A DNA stretch of 64,000 bases from Parus major (lineage: Eukaryota; Chordata; Aves; Passeriformes; Paridae): contig NC_031770.1 of assembly GCF_001522545.3 (NCBI RefSeq), positions 94,588,851 through 94,652,850 of the forward strand, in the 5' to 3' direction. The position numbers and the translations under genes are program-made. Position 1 is the first letter of the stretch; each line of letters starts with the position of its first letter. The notes beneath the pieces are model-generated. The model was not told where the DNA came from. It saw only the letters and a list, made by a program, of their open reading frames with translations, and searched no databases. Positions 14,400 through 28,070 of this stretch are shown one piece after another.

Positions 14400-14712
14400 C
14401 TACTTCCTGTGCTCTCTCACTGGAACAGCACAAGTTGAGGACAACCATCTGGAAAGCAGAGAAGGTCCTGGGAGTCGTGGTGATAAGAAGCTGACCATGA
14501 GCTAGCAAAGGGACATCACAGCAGAGGCAAATAGTCTCCTGTACTAGGTAGAGTGTTGCCAGCAGGATCAGGAAGGTGATCCTTCCCCTCTTTTCAGCAT
14601 TGGTGTGGGACCCATCTGGGCTGTCGGGTACAGCTCTGGGCCACTCAGAAAGAGAGAGACATTGGCATATTGGAGAAAATTCAGACAAGGGCCATGAAGA
14701 GAATAAGCATAA
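14400..14712 (+). mobile_element. CR1 LINE fragment, C-terminal ORF2 region
   Basis: The plus strand carries GGAAAGCAGAGAAGGTCCTG, GTGATAAGAAGCTGACCATG, TGTTGCCAGCAGGATCAGGA, GTGATCCTTCCCCTCTTTTC and a GGGACCCATCTGG block, in the order found at the end of CR1 ORF2. The last recognisable part is GGGCCATGAAGAGAATAA. It has many small changes and no intact frame. The minus-strand open frame at 14296-14688 is only its antisense. Confidence 0.8.
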
Positions 14713-15299
14713 AAGCCTTCTTATCTGATTTTTTTTGTTTTGTTTTGGTTTGTTTTTTTTTCTCTTCTTGAAATGTAGGTGATATCACTGCTATAATTTT
14801 CACAGCAATAAATTGCTTCTAAGAGACCCTAATAGCATTGCTTAGTGGCAGTAGTTTTGAGGAAACTAAGGGCTCACTTCAGTCTTATGTTTTTTTTTCA
14901 AAGGATGTTAGTATTTTAATCTGTTCACATACCCCCCCTAGGTTTATGATGAAGAAAGGTAATGGAGTTCTACATACATATTCACAGACAGAAAGGCCAT
15001 CAAGGTAGAGCCAGATCTCGGTTCACAGCTTTGTATTATGTTACTCATATACATAACTTGCTAATTCCATTCTGCACATCTAATTTCTACATTTAATGAG
15101 TTTTTGCTTTTCAAAAATTACCTTGCTATCAAGAAATAAATTAGGCATAAGGTGTAAAAATAACCAGTACTGCCAACTGAAATAAAGAAGCCCTTGAACC
15201 ATAAACCAGTTTATAAATAGAGAACACATTTCAAGAAGCATCTTGACATATGGTTATGGAACAGTTTATCTTGAGTGCAATCACACGGCACATACAGGA

Positions 15300-15757
15300 C
15301 AACCAAGGTATCATGCTGAATCCAGGATGGATTTAAGAAAGGCCTGACCTGCATGATCCATCTGATCTCCTTTTAGGACGGGGTGACCCATTAGTGGATA
15401 GGCTAGTGGATAGATAGTGGAAAGGCTGTGGATGCTGTCTGCCTGGACTTCAGTAAAGCCCTTGTGACTGTCTCTTGCAGTATTCTCCTGGAGAAGCTGG
15501 CAGCCCATGGCTTGGACAGGTGCTGTGTCGGGGAAGGTTCAGGTTGGACATCAGGAGGAGTTTCCTCATTGAAAGGGCAGGTAAGCATCAGAAAGGGCTG
15601 CCCAGGGAAGCTGTAGAGCCACCATCCCTGGAAGACTTCAAGAAATAAATGGATGTGGCACTCACTTCTATGGTTTACTTGGCACAGTAGTGCTTAAACA
15701 GAGGTTGGACTTGATGATCTTGGAGGTCTTTTCCAACCTTAATGATTCTATCCTATT
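15300..15757 (+). mobile_element. CR1 LINE remnant with internal deletion (RT segment joined to 3' UTR)
   Basis: The 5' part encodes a piece of CR1 reverse transcriptase: frame at 15428 onward reads VCLDFSKAL...SILLEKLAAHGLD, with a decayed GFRKG motif just before. At about 15521-15530 this runs straight into the CR1 3' UTR (GGTTCAGGTTGGACATCAGG, CTGCCCAGGGAAGCTGTAGA, GAGGTTGGACTTGATGATCT, TTCCAACCTTAATGATTCTA). The rest of ORF2 is missing. The catalytic RT motif region is not intact, so this is a dead copy. Confidence 0.9.
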
Positions 15758-18700
15758 CAAATAATGTTGCAGTTTCTCAGAAGAATCACACATCAGGCTC
15801 CCTTTGCAATTGTTCATCATACCAATTTTACTGTCTCTACCCCAGACAGCGCAGGCTAAGTATAGGTATCACAAACATAGATGGAACCAGATGGCAGCCA
15901 GTGTTCTGGCAAATCTTCCAGCTCAGCTGTCATCCCAGCTGATTCTCAGTGAGCTCAAATATAATCCATTGAAGATGTCATTCCCACAGGAAGCTGAGGA
16001 TCAGTTCACACAGGACTTTGTGTTTGTTTGCATATGTGTATTCACTGTAGTTAATGTCATTTTACTGACTGCACTTAAAAATTGCCCTCCTCCCGAACCG
16101 TGTGAAATGAGATTATCCCTCAAACCATGAGACTGTTTCTGACAAAATACACGTGAATCAAACCCCAGCAAGTCTCCCACGTTCATGAGAACTACTGGTT
16201 TCAGAAAAGAAGCATCCAAAAAATAAATCTTCACATGCTATTTTGTCTTTGTTATTCCTAATAGAAACAATGGATTTGCTACCTTTTTAGGTTTATGGTC
16301 CAGAATGATTGCAAAGTGATTATAAGCAAATCTTTTATGTCTCAGACAGAAATCAACTTTTTCCTTCAGGATGCTATGTTGTATCATGTTTTTAGGATAA
16401 ATGCTGAAAAATATGAAACTCTTTTGTCTGAAATAAAATTACTGTAAGGATAAATGTAAAAATTAAAACATTAAAAAAAATATTCAATAATACTATTATC
16501 TGCTGTGTAATCCTAAACCATCAAAGTCCAAATGAGGATTTGTGGTATATCTGTTACCAGTTTCTGACTGGTTGTGAAAAGACGATCTAGTTTCAAGAAA
16601 GATCCTACTGCAACACGTATTAGCCAGCTGAATCTGTTGAAGTAAATGGAGTCTTATGAATTATTGTGAGAAGGATTACAAGAGAATGAAGAAAAAACAT
16701 CTTTTAATAAAGAGCTCTCTAACAGGGAGCAGTTTCACAGGACAAGATGCAAGAATTACCTTTATTTGATACCCAAAGCAAAAGGAGAAAAAAAATATAC
16801 TAGACAAAGTGGCAAAATTCTACTCTAGAAACAAGCATCTTTCCACAAAGATTAGAGAATAAATATGTGAGGTCCCAACACTGACTAGAAACGCATGGCT
16901 GTAAGAATATGTGGACAATAAACGTGCATTCCTCTAAGCTGAATAACTCTTACAACTAAGAAAAACAGAAAAACAAATGTTGTTGCTAGGATAATAAACA
17001 AGCAAAAATCCCCATCTTGGGTATATTCTTAACCATAAGATGTCTGGCATCTTTCTGTTTCATAGTGTGTCAGTCATATTTTAGTGTTTTATGTACCCTA
17101 GAATGAAAGCAGAGCATCTTCTGTGGCACAGCTTCCAGTCTTAACAAAGGCAGCCAACACTCACTCATCAGCTACAATGCATTAAATCTTTACACTGCTG
17201 GGACTGAACACCAGTTTACACTGTCTGGGTGCCTGAGTATCCACTACTGGTATTACAGGACAAATCTTTCCAAATCCTTTAGCAACACTGCTAATACAAA
17301 CATTATCTTGTGCCAGAACACTGTCAGGAACTGTGATGCTGTCCACAGCAGTCACAGAGAAGAAATAAAATATGAGGAAAGTGATGTGTAAATATGAGAT
17401 CACAAAAAACAAGTTGTAAAAGGGAAGTAAGGATCTTCTGCTTAAATAGGAAGTGTGGAAACATCTTTTCTTTTCCCCTTCAGCTTTCCCTTTCTCAGTC
17501 TTCAGTCTTTGAAAAGGTGTCTGGGGTACTCTTCTGGGAATTCCCTTAGTTTCTTGACCAAGTTTGTACCCAACAGGTAACTTCTTAAACTGAAAAAATA
17601 GTGTTATATTTTAAGACACATGGATTTTGTGGCACCTATTTTGTGAGATATAAATTCTGGGGCTTACCCAAATTTTCTTTCAACTAATTAGGCTAACAAT
17701 GATATATATATTTCAGTTTACTTAATTTTCCTGAAAAATTGTTGGGAAAAAGCTTTGAAAAATCATATTCAAATTTCTAATGTTTTCTGTTTCATTTCTG
17801 TTACTTGTTTTTTTATGTTTTAGTAAATACAAACAAATTTTTAACGTGTACTGGAAAAACAGAAAAATCTTCACACAGTCTGGAGTAAGAAACGTTTCCA
17901 GGGAAATCCGAAGGGTGGTGGAAATGGGAACAAAAATCCTACCTGGCAAAAAGCCAGCTATTTTTCTGCAATAGAAAAGCATGCTAATTCCAGAACATAA
18001 CATGACAAAAGCTCTAATAAACATCCTGAATGCCTCATCCCCAGAAAAAATTCCCTGCTACATAATGGCTACTGTTGCTGTGTGATCACCTCCTTCTGCA
18101 TATCCCTGTGAAGAACTAGTACTCCAGGGATTTTTTTTCCCTTTGATGACTGATCTGTCTCAGTGGCTGGTGGGAGTTTGCCCTTGACTTCTGCAGAAGC
18201 TGGGTCAAGATCCAGAACAAACAAGGACAGACTGCTATCTGAATCTGTACAAACTTGTGAAAAAATCCCTCACCAAGAGAAGGGGCAATGAAATTAATTT
18301 GAGAGGAGCATAGATTCTTTACCTGTGATATCAAACAATATATTTTTGATTGATACTACAGGACAACTTTTCTCATATCAAAGCAGAAGCATTCAAATTA
18401 AGCTAGTATGGCCAACTTGGCAAACTTATCTGTTGTTTTAGTAAACCGGCCAAGAATTGACTAGACATTATATCAGAGCTGGAAAAAAATCCTCGTGGTT
18501 GTACTAGATTGATTTATGCTGACTGAGGATCTAATAATATATCATCCTCTAATAAAATAAGGTATACAAGAGGCAATGTGTTAAAATTTTTGATGGTTTT
18601 CTCTGCACTGAATCTATATTACTATCAGAAGACTTCAGAATTAATTCTGGCAACACTTAAAAACATACATTTGCAAAACTTTTGGAACTAAGCCATTCTC

Positions 18701-19205
18701 GCAGCAAATGTTCAGAATAGGTTTAAAAAGTATTCTCCATGGAAATCTTTTATTCCCTGAAATTATTGCTCTGTAGACCAGAAGAAATGCTAGTCCATAG
18801 GTGTAAACTCTATTTTAGCAATTAAACATAAAAAGACTTTTCAGAGTAGTATAACCATAAACTCAAGGGATTGCTACTAATTACATCTATGTATCATTTC
18901 TTTGAGAATCTTTCTGATTTGAATTTTACTCATTTAAAGCTTATCCCAGAACATTTTAGTTTTTCATCAATTATAAAAATACTGTATAATGCCAGAGGAA
19001 ATGCTTCACCCAGTCTCTCTTCTGATATTTGAAGACATTTGCCACCTTGCCACTTAAGAAGGAACATCTTGTTATGGTAAATAATGAGTGTAATTTTGTT
19101 AATGTGAATAGTGTGCCCCTTCTTCTTTAGAATTTTGAGATTTTAAGTCCCAGTTTCAGTGATTCAACTAAAAATTTCTGAAATCAAGCAGGTAAGAAAT
19201 AAAAT
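15758..19205. other. Intergenic, inside the inverted repeat pair; no supported gene
   Basis: AT-rich. I see no exon, transposase or other coding sequence between the arms of the inverted repeat apart from the CR1 pieces further left. Confidence 0.6.
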
Positions 19206-19355
19206 AGCAGCAGTTTTCTGTCTGAATAGAAGTTAATCTGTAAAGGAATCTAAAGAGCAAAGATGTGAGAGAAGTGCTAAAGTGGAGCAGTTTAATAGGA
19301 GCTGTGATATACACGATTACCCCCTTTCACTAAAGTTACTTAGTTTTAAAAATTT
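19206..19355 (-). repeat. Inverted repeat, right arm (~150 bp)
   Basis: This is the partner of 14077-14226 in the opposite orientation, about 97% identical by eye. Arms are separated by about 5 kb that includes two CR1 remnants. Either two copies of one dispersed element or an inverted duplication. Confidence 0.85.
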
Positions 19356-22300
19356 TAATAAGAATCTGAAAATACGCAGATATCTTTGTTTCAGTTTTTT
19401 ATTATTTTATGACAACTCTTCTTAAATGCTGTTTGTTCAGTATGAGGGGAAAGAAATATAACTATTGTTTTCACAGATTATAAGGGTTTTTTCTAACTTT
19501 ACTGTATTCACATGATTTACAACTAATGTAAAGGAAATGCAACTATGCAAATATCTTAAGGGTAGGAATAGTCAAAATTGTCCAGTTAGTACTGGCCCAC
19601 TCTCAGGCTGATTTCTGCTTTTCTCCTGAACCAAACCTGTGATTCTCTGCCAAGACTGAGAGTCTATCTTGGGAAGCAATTCTTACAATACAGCCCTTTA
19701 TCCTTCATAGTTCTTTAATGTTATCTCTGTTAGACCTGCACATAGAGAATGTATTTTAAAATTGAAAGTCACAAACAGTAGCAGGAACATAATTTTTAAA
19801 ATATATGGTTTGGAACTCCAGCTGGTACAAACTTTACTGCAAATATTGATGTAAGAACCTGGTAACAATGTTTTTAGATCTCCAGTCCCTATGTGCAAGA
19901 ACACAGAAGTGGATTTTTCAGCTTATTCTCCTGTCACTGGATCTGATGCATCGCAGAGATGGGAGAGCCACCACTTCACACAAGTGTAACATTCCTGGAT
20001 GGAGCTGTTTGCACAAACAAAACCACCTGGTATCCAATGAGGGCTATGCTAAGGTTCACATCAGACAAAGTCAAATTAAGAGCTAGGGAAACTTTAAAAG
20101 TATTATGGAGCTTTACCTAGGGATTCTCCAAGGGTTTTTCCTACATAGGTTGCTACTGCTCCAGAGCTGACTTAGCTGCTGCTCTTCACAGAATAGTATT
20201 TTACCTATGCAAGGTGTAGACACCTCTACTTGACTTGGGATGGACTATTCCTGGAGAACTGTTCCCATGGTCACAAATGTTTGTGACTATAAGAGCATTC
20301 ATGGCTGGACAACATCATGATAGCACCATAGAAAGCTTGTCTGTATAAAGTTCCTGAGTAAATGATGAAAAAAGAAGTGACTTACTAAATGAATAGGAAA
20401 AAAAGTTAGGACATTCCAATTTCTGATAAGAAAGAACTTTAAAATTCATTTTACATTGATTTCTCTGGGACTGTCATTAGGTGACTCGTTCTGCATATTT
20501 ATGATATTACAAAGCCTATTACCACACATAATTCTCCCAGATTTGAGATTGGTTTGTATGTTCTTAAAAATTTTCAAAAGTATTTCTTGAAAACATATTT
20601 AACAGAATGTATCTGATTTACAGCCTATTATGGAATGGAAATACAATAACATCTGTGTGCATCAGTTTGTAAAGTTTCTGCAAATCATTCAAAATGATAC
20701 CAGGAAACAACAGGAAATCATACTGTGACATTATGTGATTTAGAATTTGGAGAAAGATAATGAACAGGGAAAACTGCTAATATGCATTAATAGCCATACA
20801 GTGTAATTATTCAATGAATGCAAATGAGTAAAATAGATTTTTTACATCAAAAATATTGTGAAATACTCACAGGAACAGATAAACTCTCCAGTATAGATCC
20901 TCTCAGGCAGATATACTGAGAACTGCCCCTCAGCCTTCAGGCTCCTTTTGATTTAAGGTATTCACATGGAGAATTAAAGCTTCCATACTCAGGCTGAGGC
21001 CAAGTGAGGCTTTGCTGGAATCCTTTAGCTGCCAGATGAACAGAGCCCCAGAACTTCCAAAAATTTTTCTTGCATCCTTTTGCAGTAAAATGACTGCCAA
21101 GGTTAACTGTCAGATACTTGTAAGGAGCAGTAAATCTCACAGCGAGAAAGGTATTTCCCATTGTTTAGTAAAAAAAAAAATCTTGTTGGAATATCTGAGA
21201 GAGGGAAAGACAAACTGTGCTTTGAAGCGTGAGCCTTTTTCAAGACTGAACATCTTGAGTCTTTGCACCAAAAAACATTTGCAAAGAATTAATATGTGAA
21301 TGGGAGCTAGCAATTCAGCAGTCATTAGGAAGAGAATTATAGACCGCAGTCTGAGGCTTTCCAGGGCACAGCCAGCTTTATATACTAAAAGAACAAACTA
21401 TTAACTTAATTTCTCCTGGTTTGGCTATGAATATAGATCACAATTAGTTTATAGTTTCATTTGGGTGGTTTCTCTTATTTTTCTAAATATCTAAATAAAA
21501 TTCCTCCAGCAGTGGCTTCTGGCACACACTACTCCTATTCCTCTATATGGAACCCTTCCAAATTGGATTGCTCATGATATTCTCTTCCTGTAAGCTATAT
21601 TCCATCAGAAACACCTGTGATTTCTAAGTTGTTTCAGCATCTTGGAATTTAGTGAGTAGGATCTGATATTTACACTGTACAAGCAGCAATCCTGCTGGTC
21701 CTCTAGGAAAAGAATAAAAAAAGAATTAAACCAAAACTGAGGATAGTACCATTTTTAATCAAGATAAAAATGCAATTAAAATAGAAAGATTATTGAGAAT
21801 TGCTCCACTGAGCTTACAGAAACAATAGTACTTATTTCTTTTGGAATTTTCCCAAGGAATAACATGCATTTTTTTTCTCTTTCAGCTTGAGTGATGGATC
21901 TTGCTGAAAATTTATTCTGCTTGTCCTCATTTGGAAGAGAAATTCTCCAGATAAGGTTTTAATTTCTTCTTTAGAAGTAGTTTCAAATGTCATATAGCCT
22001 GTGATCACTACTCTAGTTTAGAGAACATCCATTTTATCTGAACTTAGGTAATAATTACTATGGTGATGGACAATGCATGTGTTAACACTTATTACTACTT
22101 ACTTCAATGTGTTGCCAAAAAAATTGTAAACATCATATTGTGCATGAGCTTTCATTTAGATTCTTCTGTGTTGTCAGCTATAATTTATAGGTAAAAAAAT
22201 AACTCCTTTCATCTTTGTTTTCACACATCTTTTAGAATATAGATGGCAGAACAGAAAAAATATATGTGGATATTTTCACATCAATGGCACTCAACAATAG

Positions 22301-25300
22301 TGCTTATAAATAAAGGATTGGGAAGCAGGAAAATTTAAAAGACAAATGAAAAATTATAGAAGCATAGCTGAACTCCACACCATATAATAAGGAAGCCCAA
22401 ATAATTCAACAGACTTACTCAACTTCTCTAAATATAAAACCTTGAAGTAAAAAATTCTCTTTCCAAATTCATTCTTACAGCAAGTACAACATCAACTTTG
22501 TAGTGATTTAGATCCCTACCTGGATTCTGCCCTACCTGGAGTTGGAATAAATATCTTTGATATGAAATTAAATAATTAATTCAATGAGATTAATCTAATC
22601 AATTATTAGAATCTTAAGATCAGTATTGTATAATCGATATGGAAACCATTGTCTGGGAAATTATTCTTGAGACCAAAAATAATCTTAAAGATTTAAGAAT
22701 CAATAGTCTAGAAGATAGACTACAAGATGGAAATATTGCTTGTGTTTTTGAAAATCTTAGATCCATTTTTTAGAACAGATTGTGCAGCAGTGCAAACATC
22801 AGCCCAGTAATTAAGGAAAATAAATCTCTTATACCGTGAAAGCAATATGAATGAAATACAAGAATGCTATACTGACAGTACTTAAATATCCTTGAAATTT
22901 CAGCATGCATTACAATCCAGTTCTCTTAATCTATATGAATGTATATGCAAGAAATTGAAATCCCATTGTGAGAGATAAAGTTGTATTTGTTGTGTAAGCA
23001 AAAAATAAAGACAGTATAAGTACAAAAACTCAGTTTGATCAGTCTTGCTACATTAAGCACAATAAAGTCCAAGGCAGTAATATACATAATTAGTGCTTTG
23101 AAAGGAGACATTTCCAAGAACTGAAAAAAATTATGAGCCAAGCCAGCTAGCAGAAAGAATTGAAGCAGAAAAATCATGTGTCAAAAAGAAACCAATTATG
23201 AGTATTTTGCTTCATGCTCAAAAGGTAATAAGCTTATAAACAAACAAACAAACAAAACACAGTACACAAAATAAGAAGGCATCTGTAAAACTAGAGTGAT
23301 ATCTTGAAAATTCAGAAAACTAATATTAAAAATACATAAATTAGAAGTTGGAAAATTGGAAGGAAAATAAAATAAAATGTCAAAACACAAGAATAAGGAA
23401 AATGGGAAGGAATACTTTAATACATAAGGAATAAAGTTGCATAGGTCTATTATTCTATAGAAATGGTACGTCTATAAAATAATAGAGAAGATGCTAGAAA
23501 AGATGGTCAATATTGATTGAAATGTGGACAGAATCACAGTAATGCTTCAGAATGGACAGGCATAATGACATTGGAAAGATTGTTTTAAAAACATAGTGCC
23601 ATTGTTTGTCTTGGAATTTAAAAATCAAGTAAGATTAATAAGTTGGGTTTTTTTTCAGTGATTTATTCAATTAAAAATTATATTTTTAATCACGCCTTTC
23701 ATATCCCCTTATCCATGACCTTCACAAATCCCTTCTGTTTTTTCTCCAGAAAGTACTTTAATTTTCTATAGAGATCATCTTTTGCTAGTGGTGTCTCAAG
23801 TGTCATTTTAAGTGTCTAAAGCAAAAGGCTTTTGGCTATTTCTGTGTTAACAAATCAAGCACTGCCAGGGAACATTCCTGGGCACTGGAACTTGAATATG
23901 TAAAAGTCTTAGGACATTCCCTGGCATCATTTTTCCTGGGCCAGCAAATGTTCTATCGAACAATTTCCAGGTATGGCCTGAATGTTCATGCAGTCTAGGA
24001 ACTGATCTCAAAGGATGTACAACCTGCTTTGGTGTCTAGGATGATAATGGATTCTCTTCTCTGCCTCTTGGCCTCAGTGCCACAGAATAGTCCCAGGTGC
24101 ATTGTTGCCCTATAAATATGTAGCCTTTTGTGACAGATCAAATAAAGACAGATTCAAAATTAATGCCTCAGATTCCGAGCCAATGAATGTCCTTTCACAT
24201 CTTTGGCCATGAGCTTTAACTGTTCCCAGAGTCCCAAAGTCACTTTATATGACTATTTTCAAGCACCATATTTGGCTTAATTACCCTTGTACTATAAACC
24301 CAAATTTTCTGTCCAGTTTTCATATTGTGATCCTGATAATATGTTTCCTGTAGACAGTTTTATTAGTAATAACATGCCCCTTGTAAAAATAAATAGGGTT
24401 CAGAATAGGTCTTGAATCTTTCTCAGTCTTTTTAATGTCTGCTGGATTTTTTTCACCTGGCTTTGTAAGTTCCCAGCACTGCAAAAAAAAATCTAGCTGA
24501 ATTCTAAAGGACAGCATGAAAAAACCTTGAAACCTGTAATTTTGTATATTTTCTTTCAAGCTTTTAATTGCCTAGGCAGCACTTTTTTCAGATGAAATCT
24601 CACATTTCATAAGAATGAGATGAGCATTTCATGAACTCAAGGCAGCTTACCTGAATAACACTTAGAGTATAATCTTTGTGAACATGAACCACGACTGTCT
24701 AAAATCAGTGCCTGATTTGCCTGTTTAGAGGATGGAGACACCCCAATTAACCAGAAAATGGACAGCCATTCTGCCCAGCAGAAGCACTTTCTGCAGCTCC
24801 AGTTTCATAAATTAAATCCACCTCCAACTTCAGGCTTTGGGTAATTTAGAAGTCTACATTTGTCTTTAAAAGTACACAGAACAAGGATGCAACATATCCT
24901 TGGCATTTTATTGATAAGACCATGTGTACAGTGGGCTTATTTTAGTTTGGCCTAACAGAATAATGATTATAGAATTCCAGCAGAAAAGAAGAAATTTTAA
25001 TTCATGGCTTAATTTTATTCAAGAGAGAAATCTTTAAGCACACAAATACAGAGTAGCTGGATGGAAGTTCATTTCCTTCATTCTCTTTTGAAGTAAAAAC
25101 GCTGAGCACAAAAGTAAACCAGAAGTAAGAACAGCCCCTCTGCAGATGGATGGAATGAAGAATATCTGTTAAAGGGTCTTGGAAACTTCAGGCTATGTTA
25201 GACTGTGCCTAATGAATATTGATGCCCATAATTTCAGGACATATTGAAGTTAAGGCTGTTAAGATTCCTGTCTGAAACACAGATGAATTTTAGGCATTCA

Positions 25301-27794
25301 AATTCTTACTTGGGAAGGAAGAGATATTAGGACTACAGCTACAGTACTAAGTTAAAAATGCCCAGGAACAGCTTTTTGCACTGAGGCAACAGGCATGAAA
25401 CAGTTTGTGTCGTTAATAATAAATGGGTTTATAGCACTAAAGCAGGATGGCTTCATCCCAACTGCAAACTGGATCTTTTATAACACTATTTAATTTATTG
25501 TTATAGATGTTTTAGGTGAAATGGATCTCATCCAAAATCAGCACAGTTCTATATCTGAAGCAGTCTTCAGCATAGTACTGTATTTCATCAGCTGTTTTTC
25601 TTTTCTGTTTTCCTCTACAAATGCCTAGATTTTTCTAAGTGTTATTAGTGGAGTCTGCACTCATTAACTGGTTCTATGATCAATGGTGTTAGAACAAGTA
25701 AGATGTACATTATCCACAGTGCATATTTTTTTCCAGTTTTCCAAGAAGCACTCATCTTAACACACCTACAGACTTCTATTATGTGGATCAACATTTGCAG
25801 CTATTATTGATGTAAGAGGGAATTGGATAAGGAGATTAAAACATGTATTTCCTTTGGAGACCAATATTATTACTTTTATTTAACAATATTATATTTGCTC
25901 CAGTGCTATTCATTTACTGTCTGCTAAACTGAAAAACGCAGATCTCAATTCCATTCTGACTCACTATTTTAGCAGAATTTCTATTTGTTCTAAACATTGT
26001 GTTTTGTTCTGTTTCATTTCTGCAGGAATTTTGTTAAGAGATATTCCCATATGTTTTAGGGATTGTGAAGAGTGAACATATTTTACAAGATTCAAACATG
26101 ACATTACTGAAGCCAAATTGCATTGCTGTTTTCCAGTGTGTTGGACCTTTGTATGAATAGTAAAATTATCCAGAGGATAGAGAATATTCACAGAACTTTT
26201 CTTCGATACATAAGCCCTCAGGTTTTAGGTATGAACCAGCTTCCAGCTGCTGAAGGAGAAAGAACTTCCCCATAGGTAGTATCTGCCACAGCAGCCTGTT
26301 ATATCAAGCTGAAACATCTGCTGCCAACCACTGCTGGGCAGAAATACACACATAGTTCTCTGACATTAATTAGCATCTTTTATTACTTTCACCATTAGTA
26401 GCATTCTTTGCAAATATTTCCTACAATTACTTACAGTCTTTATATATAGTGAATTTGCCAATGTCATGCCCATTGTTTATTATCATCTTCTGTCAGGTAT
26501 GACTGTACAAATGAATGTATATAGAAAAAAGGTGGGAAACAGATTGATTTATGCATCTAAGTCAGAAACTCAATTACAAGAAATCCATTCAGCCAACAGG
26601 GGAAAAAATAAATCTAGATAAATCGTACAAACTTTTCAAGTAAAGCAATAGTGCCTGACTTTTGGGTTTCTTTGTCTGACTGCCAAATGAAAAAGCAGAG
26701 TCAAATAGTAAATATCCTCTCCTGTCAAAACTTATGGAGAATACACCAAATCTCAAACAGTAAAACATTCCAGGAAAACTGGAATCCCGCTGTATGCTCA
26801 GAGAGGCAAAGCAGATTGGACTCATGCACATGATTAATTACAATGACCTGCCAGGAGTCCACACCACCATGACCCAAAAATGAATGCAGAAAGGATAACA
26901 ATGTTATAAAGCAGGCACTGAAAAATTCTGAAGGAAGGCAGAATTGAACAGGGAGCCAGTAAATTAGCTGTCAGGCTGTAGAAAACAAGACAGGAAAAGG
27001 AGTAGCTCAATGGGAGACAAACGTTCAGGGGCTCAAGCTGTCATAATAGAACAGCTGGAACAGAAGAGCTTTTTCCTATGGTGGTTATTTCTTCCCATTT
27101 CTATTTTATGCTGGGATCTTAGGAGAAAAAGCAGAGTCCATGTATGACTTCCCTTTACTCTGTTCAGGAATTCACTGGAACATGGGGACTCAGATTACAT
27201 TAATGTAATTTAAAACAAATAAATTGGAAGTTACATCAGCAGACATCCTTGCTGGTGAAGTGCTCTCTAACACGACCTAGCAAGCTGGCCATATTTTGTC
27301 TATGTGTGAACATGCACAGCATTCACTTTATTTTGATTATCCAATAAAACAGCAGTTGAAAAAAGAGCTTTCCCAACAGGAAACAGGCAAAGTTGTCTAA
27401 AGCTAAGAATACTGGAAGAGCACATTCTGTTTCCAGTTCTGCCAGTGAACTGCTGTTCTTTCTCCATCTGTCAAGTTTCTCAGGTTATGGCTGACAGTAA
27501 TGAAGTGGCATGTAAGGAATAAATACACTATAATCTTGATAAAGAGGCTTGATAAAAAACGCTATTCATTTTAATTAAGGATGCTGAATTAACTAAATGA
27601 CAGTTGGAGCCATGGACTTTTGTTTTTTTCCACAATTAAAGAAACCGAATAGATTAAATTACTTCCTACCCTACTCTTTTTTTTTTTTTGTCTCTTTATT
27701 GCCTAATTAAATCTGATGTGAATGCAATAGTTAAGAAACTACAGTAACATTTCATGCTGTTTAGAATAAAAAAAGTTTGGTTGGTTGGTAGGCA
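19356..27794. other. Intergenic, no supported gene
   Basis: Strongly AT-rich with only short open frames. A segment at about 26215-26350 resembles a decayed repeat but I could not assign it. Confidence 0.6.
23237..23258. repeat. (CAAA)n microsatellite
   Basis: Four to five AAAC units in a row, typical simple sequence. Confidence 0.8.
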
Positions 27795-28012
27795 TCTCTT
27801 GAGACTGTCTAGTCTGTCTCAGGGCCAGCTACCAAGCCAGGTCAGGCTGTTCAGGCCTTTGTCAAGTTGAGTTTCTACTGTTTCAAGGATGAAGAATCCC
27901 ACAGCCTTCCTTCTCCAGTGCTTAAGTAATGTCACAATGAAATTTTTATCCCCATATCCAGCTGGAATTGCTCTTGCTACAATTGTGGCCGTTGCCTCCT
28001 TTCACTGACCAT
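27795..28012 (-). mobile_element. CR1 LINE fragment, old
   Basis: Read on the plus strand it follows the reversed CR1 3' region: AGACTGTCTAGTCTGTCTCA, GGTCAGGCTGTTCAGGCCTT, CAAGGATGAAGAATCCCACA, CACAATGAAATTTTTATCCC and GTTGCCTCCTTTCACTGACC. Divergence is high, which implies an old insertion. A second CR1 piece directly abuts it. Confidence 0.7.
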
Positions 28013-28070
28013 CACAAAATCACAGAATACTTAGAGTTGGAAGTGACTTCTGGAGATTAACTGTATATTA
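28013..28070 (-). mobile_element. Short CR1 tail fragment abutting the previous one
   Basis: AAATCACAGAATACTTAGAG followed by TTGGAAGTGACTTCTGGAGA is the reversed CR1 3' terminus. It restarts the tail right after an already complete stretch, so it is either a separate insertion or a rearranged part. Confidence 0.6.

Noticed and set aside
14296..14688. 130-codon minus-strand open frame
   Set aside because: It is the antisense of a CR1 ORF2 remnant.
26215..26350. Possible decayed repeat with phrases such as CTTCCCCATAGGTAG
   Set aside because: It reminded me of bird repeat sequence but I could not match a family or find ends.
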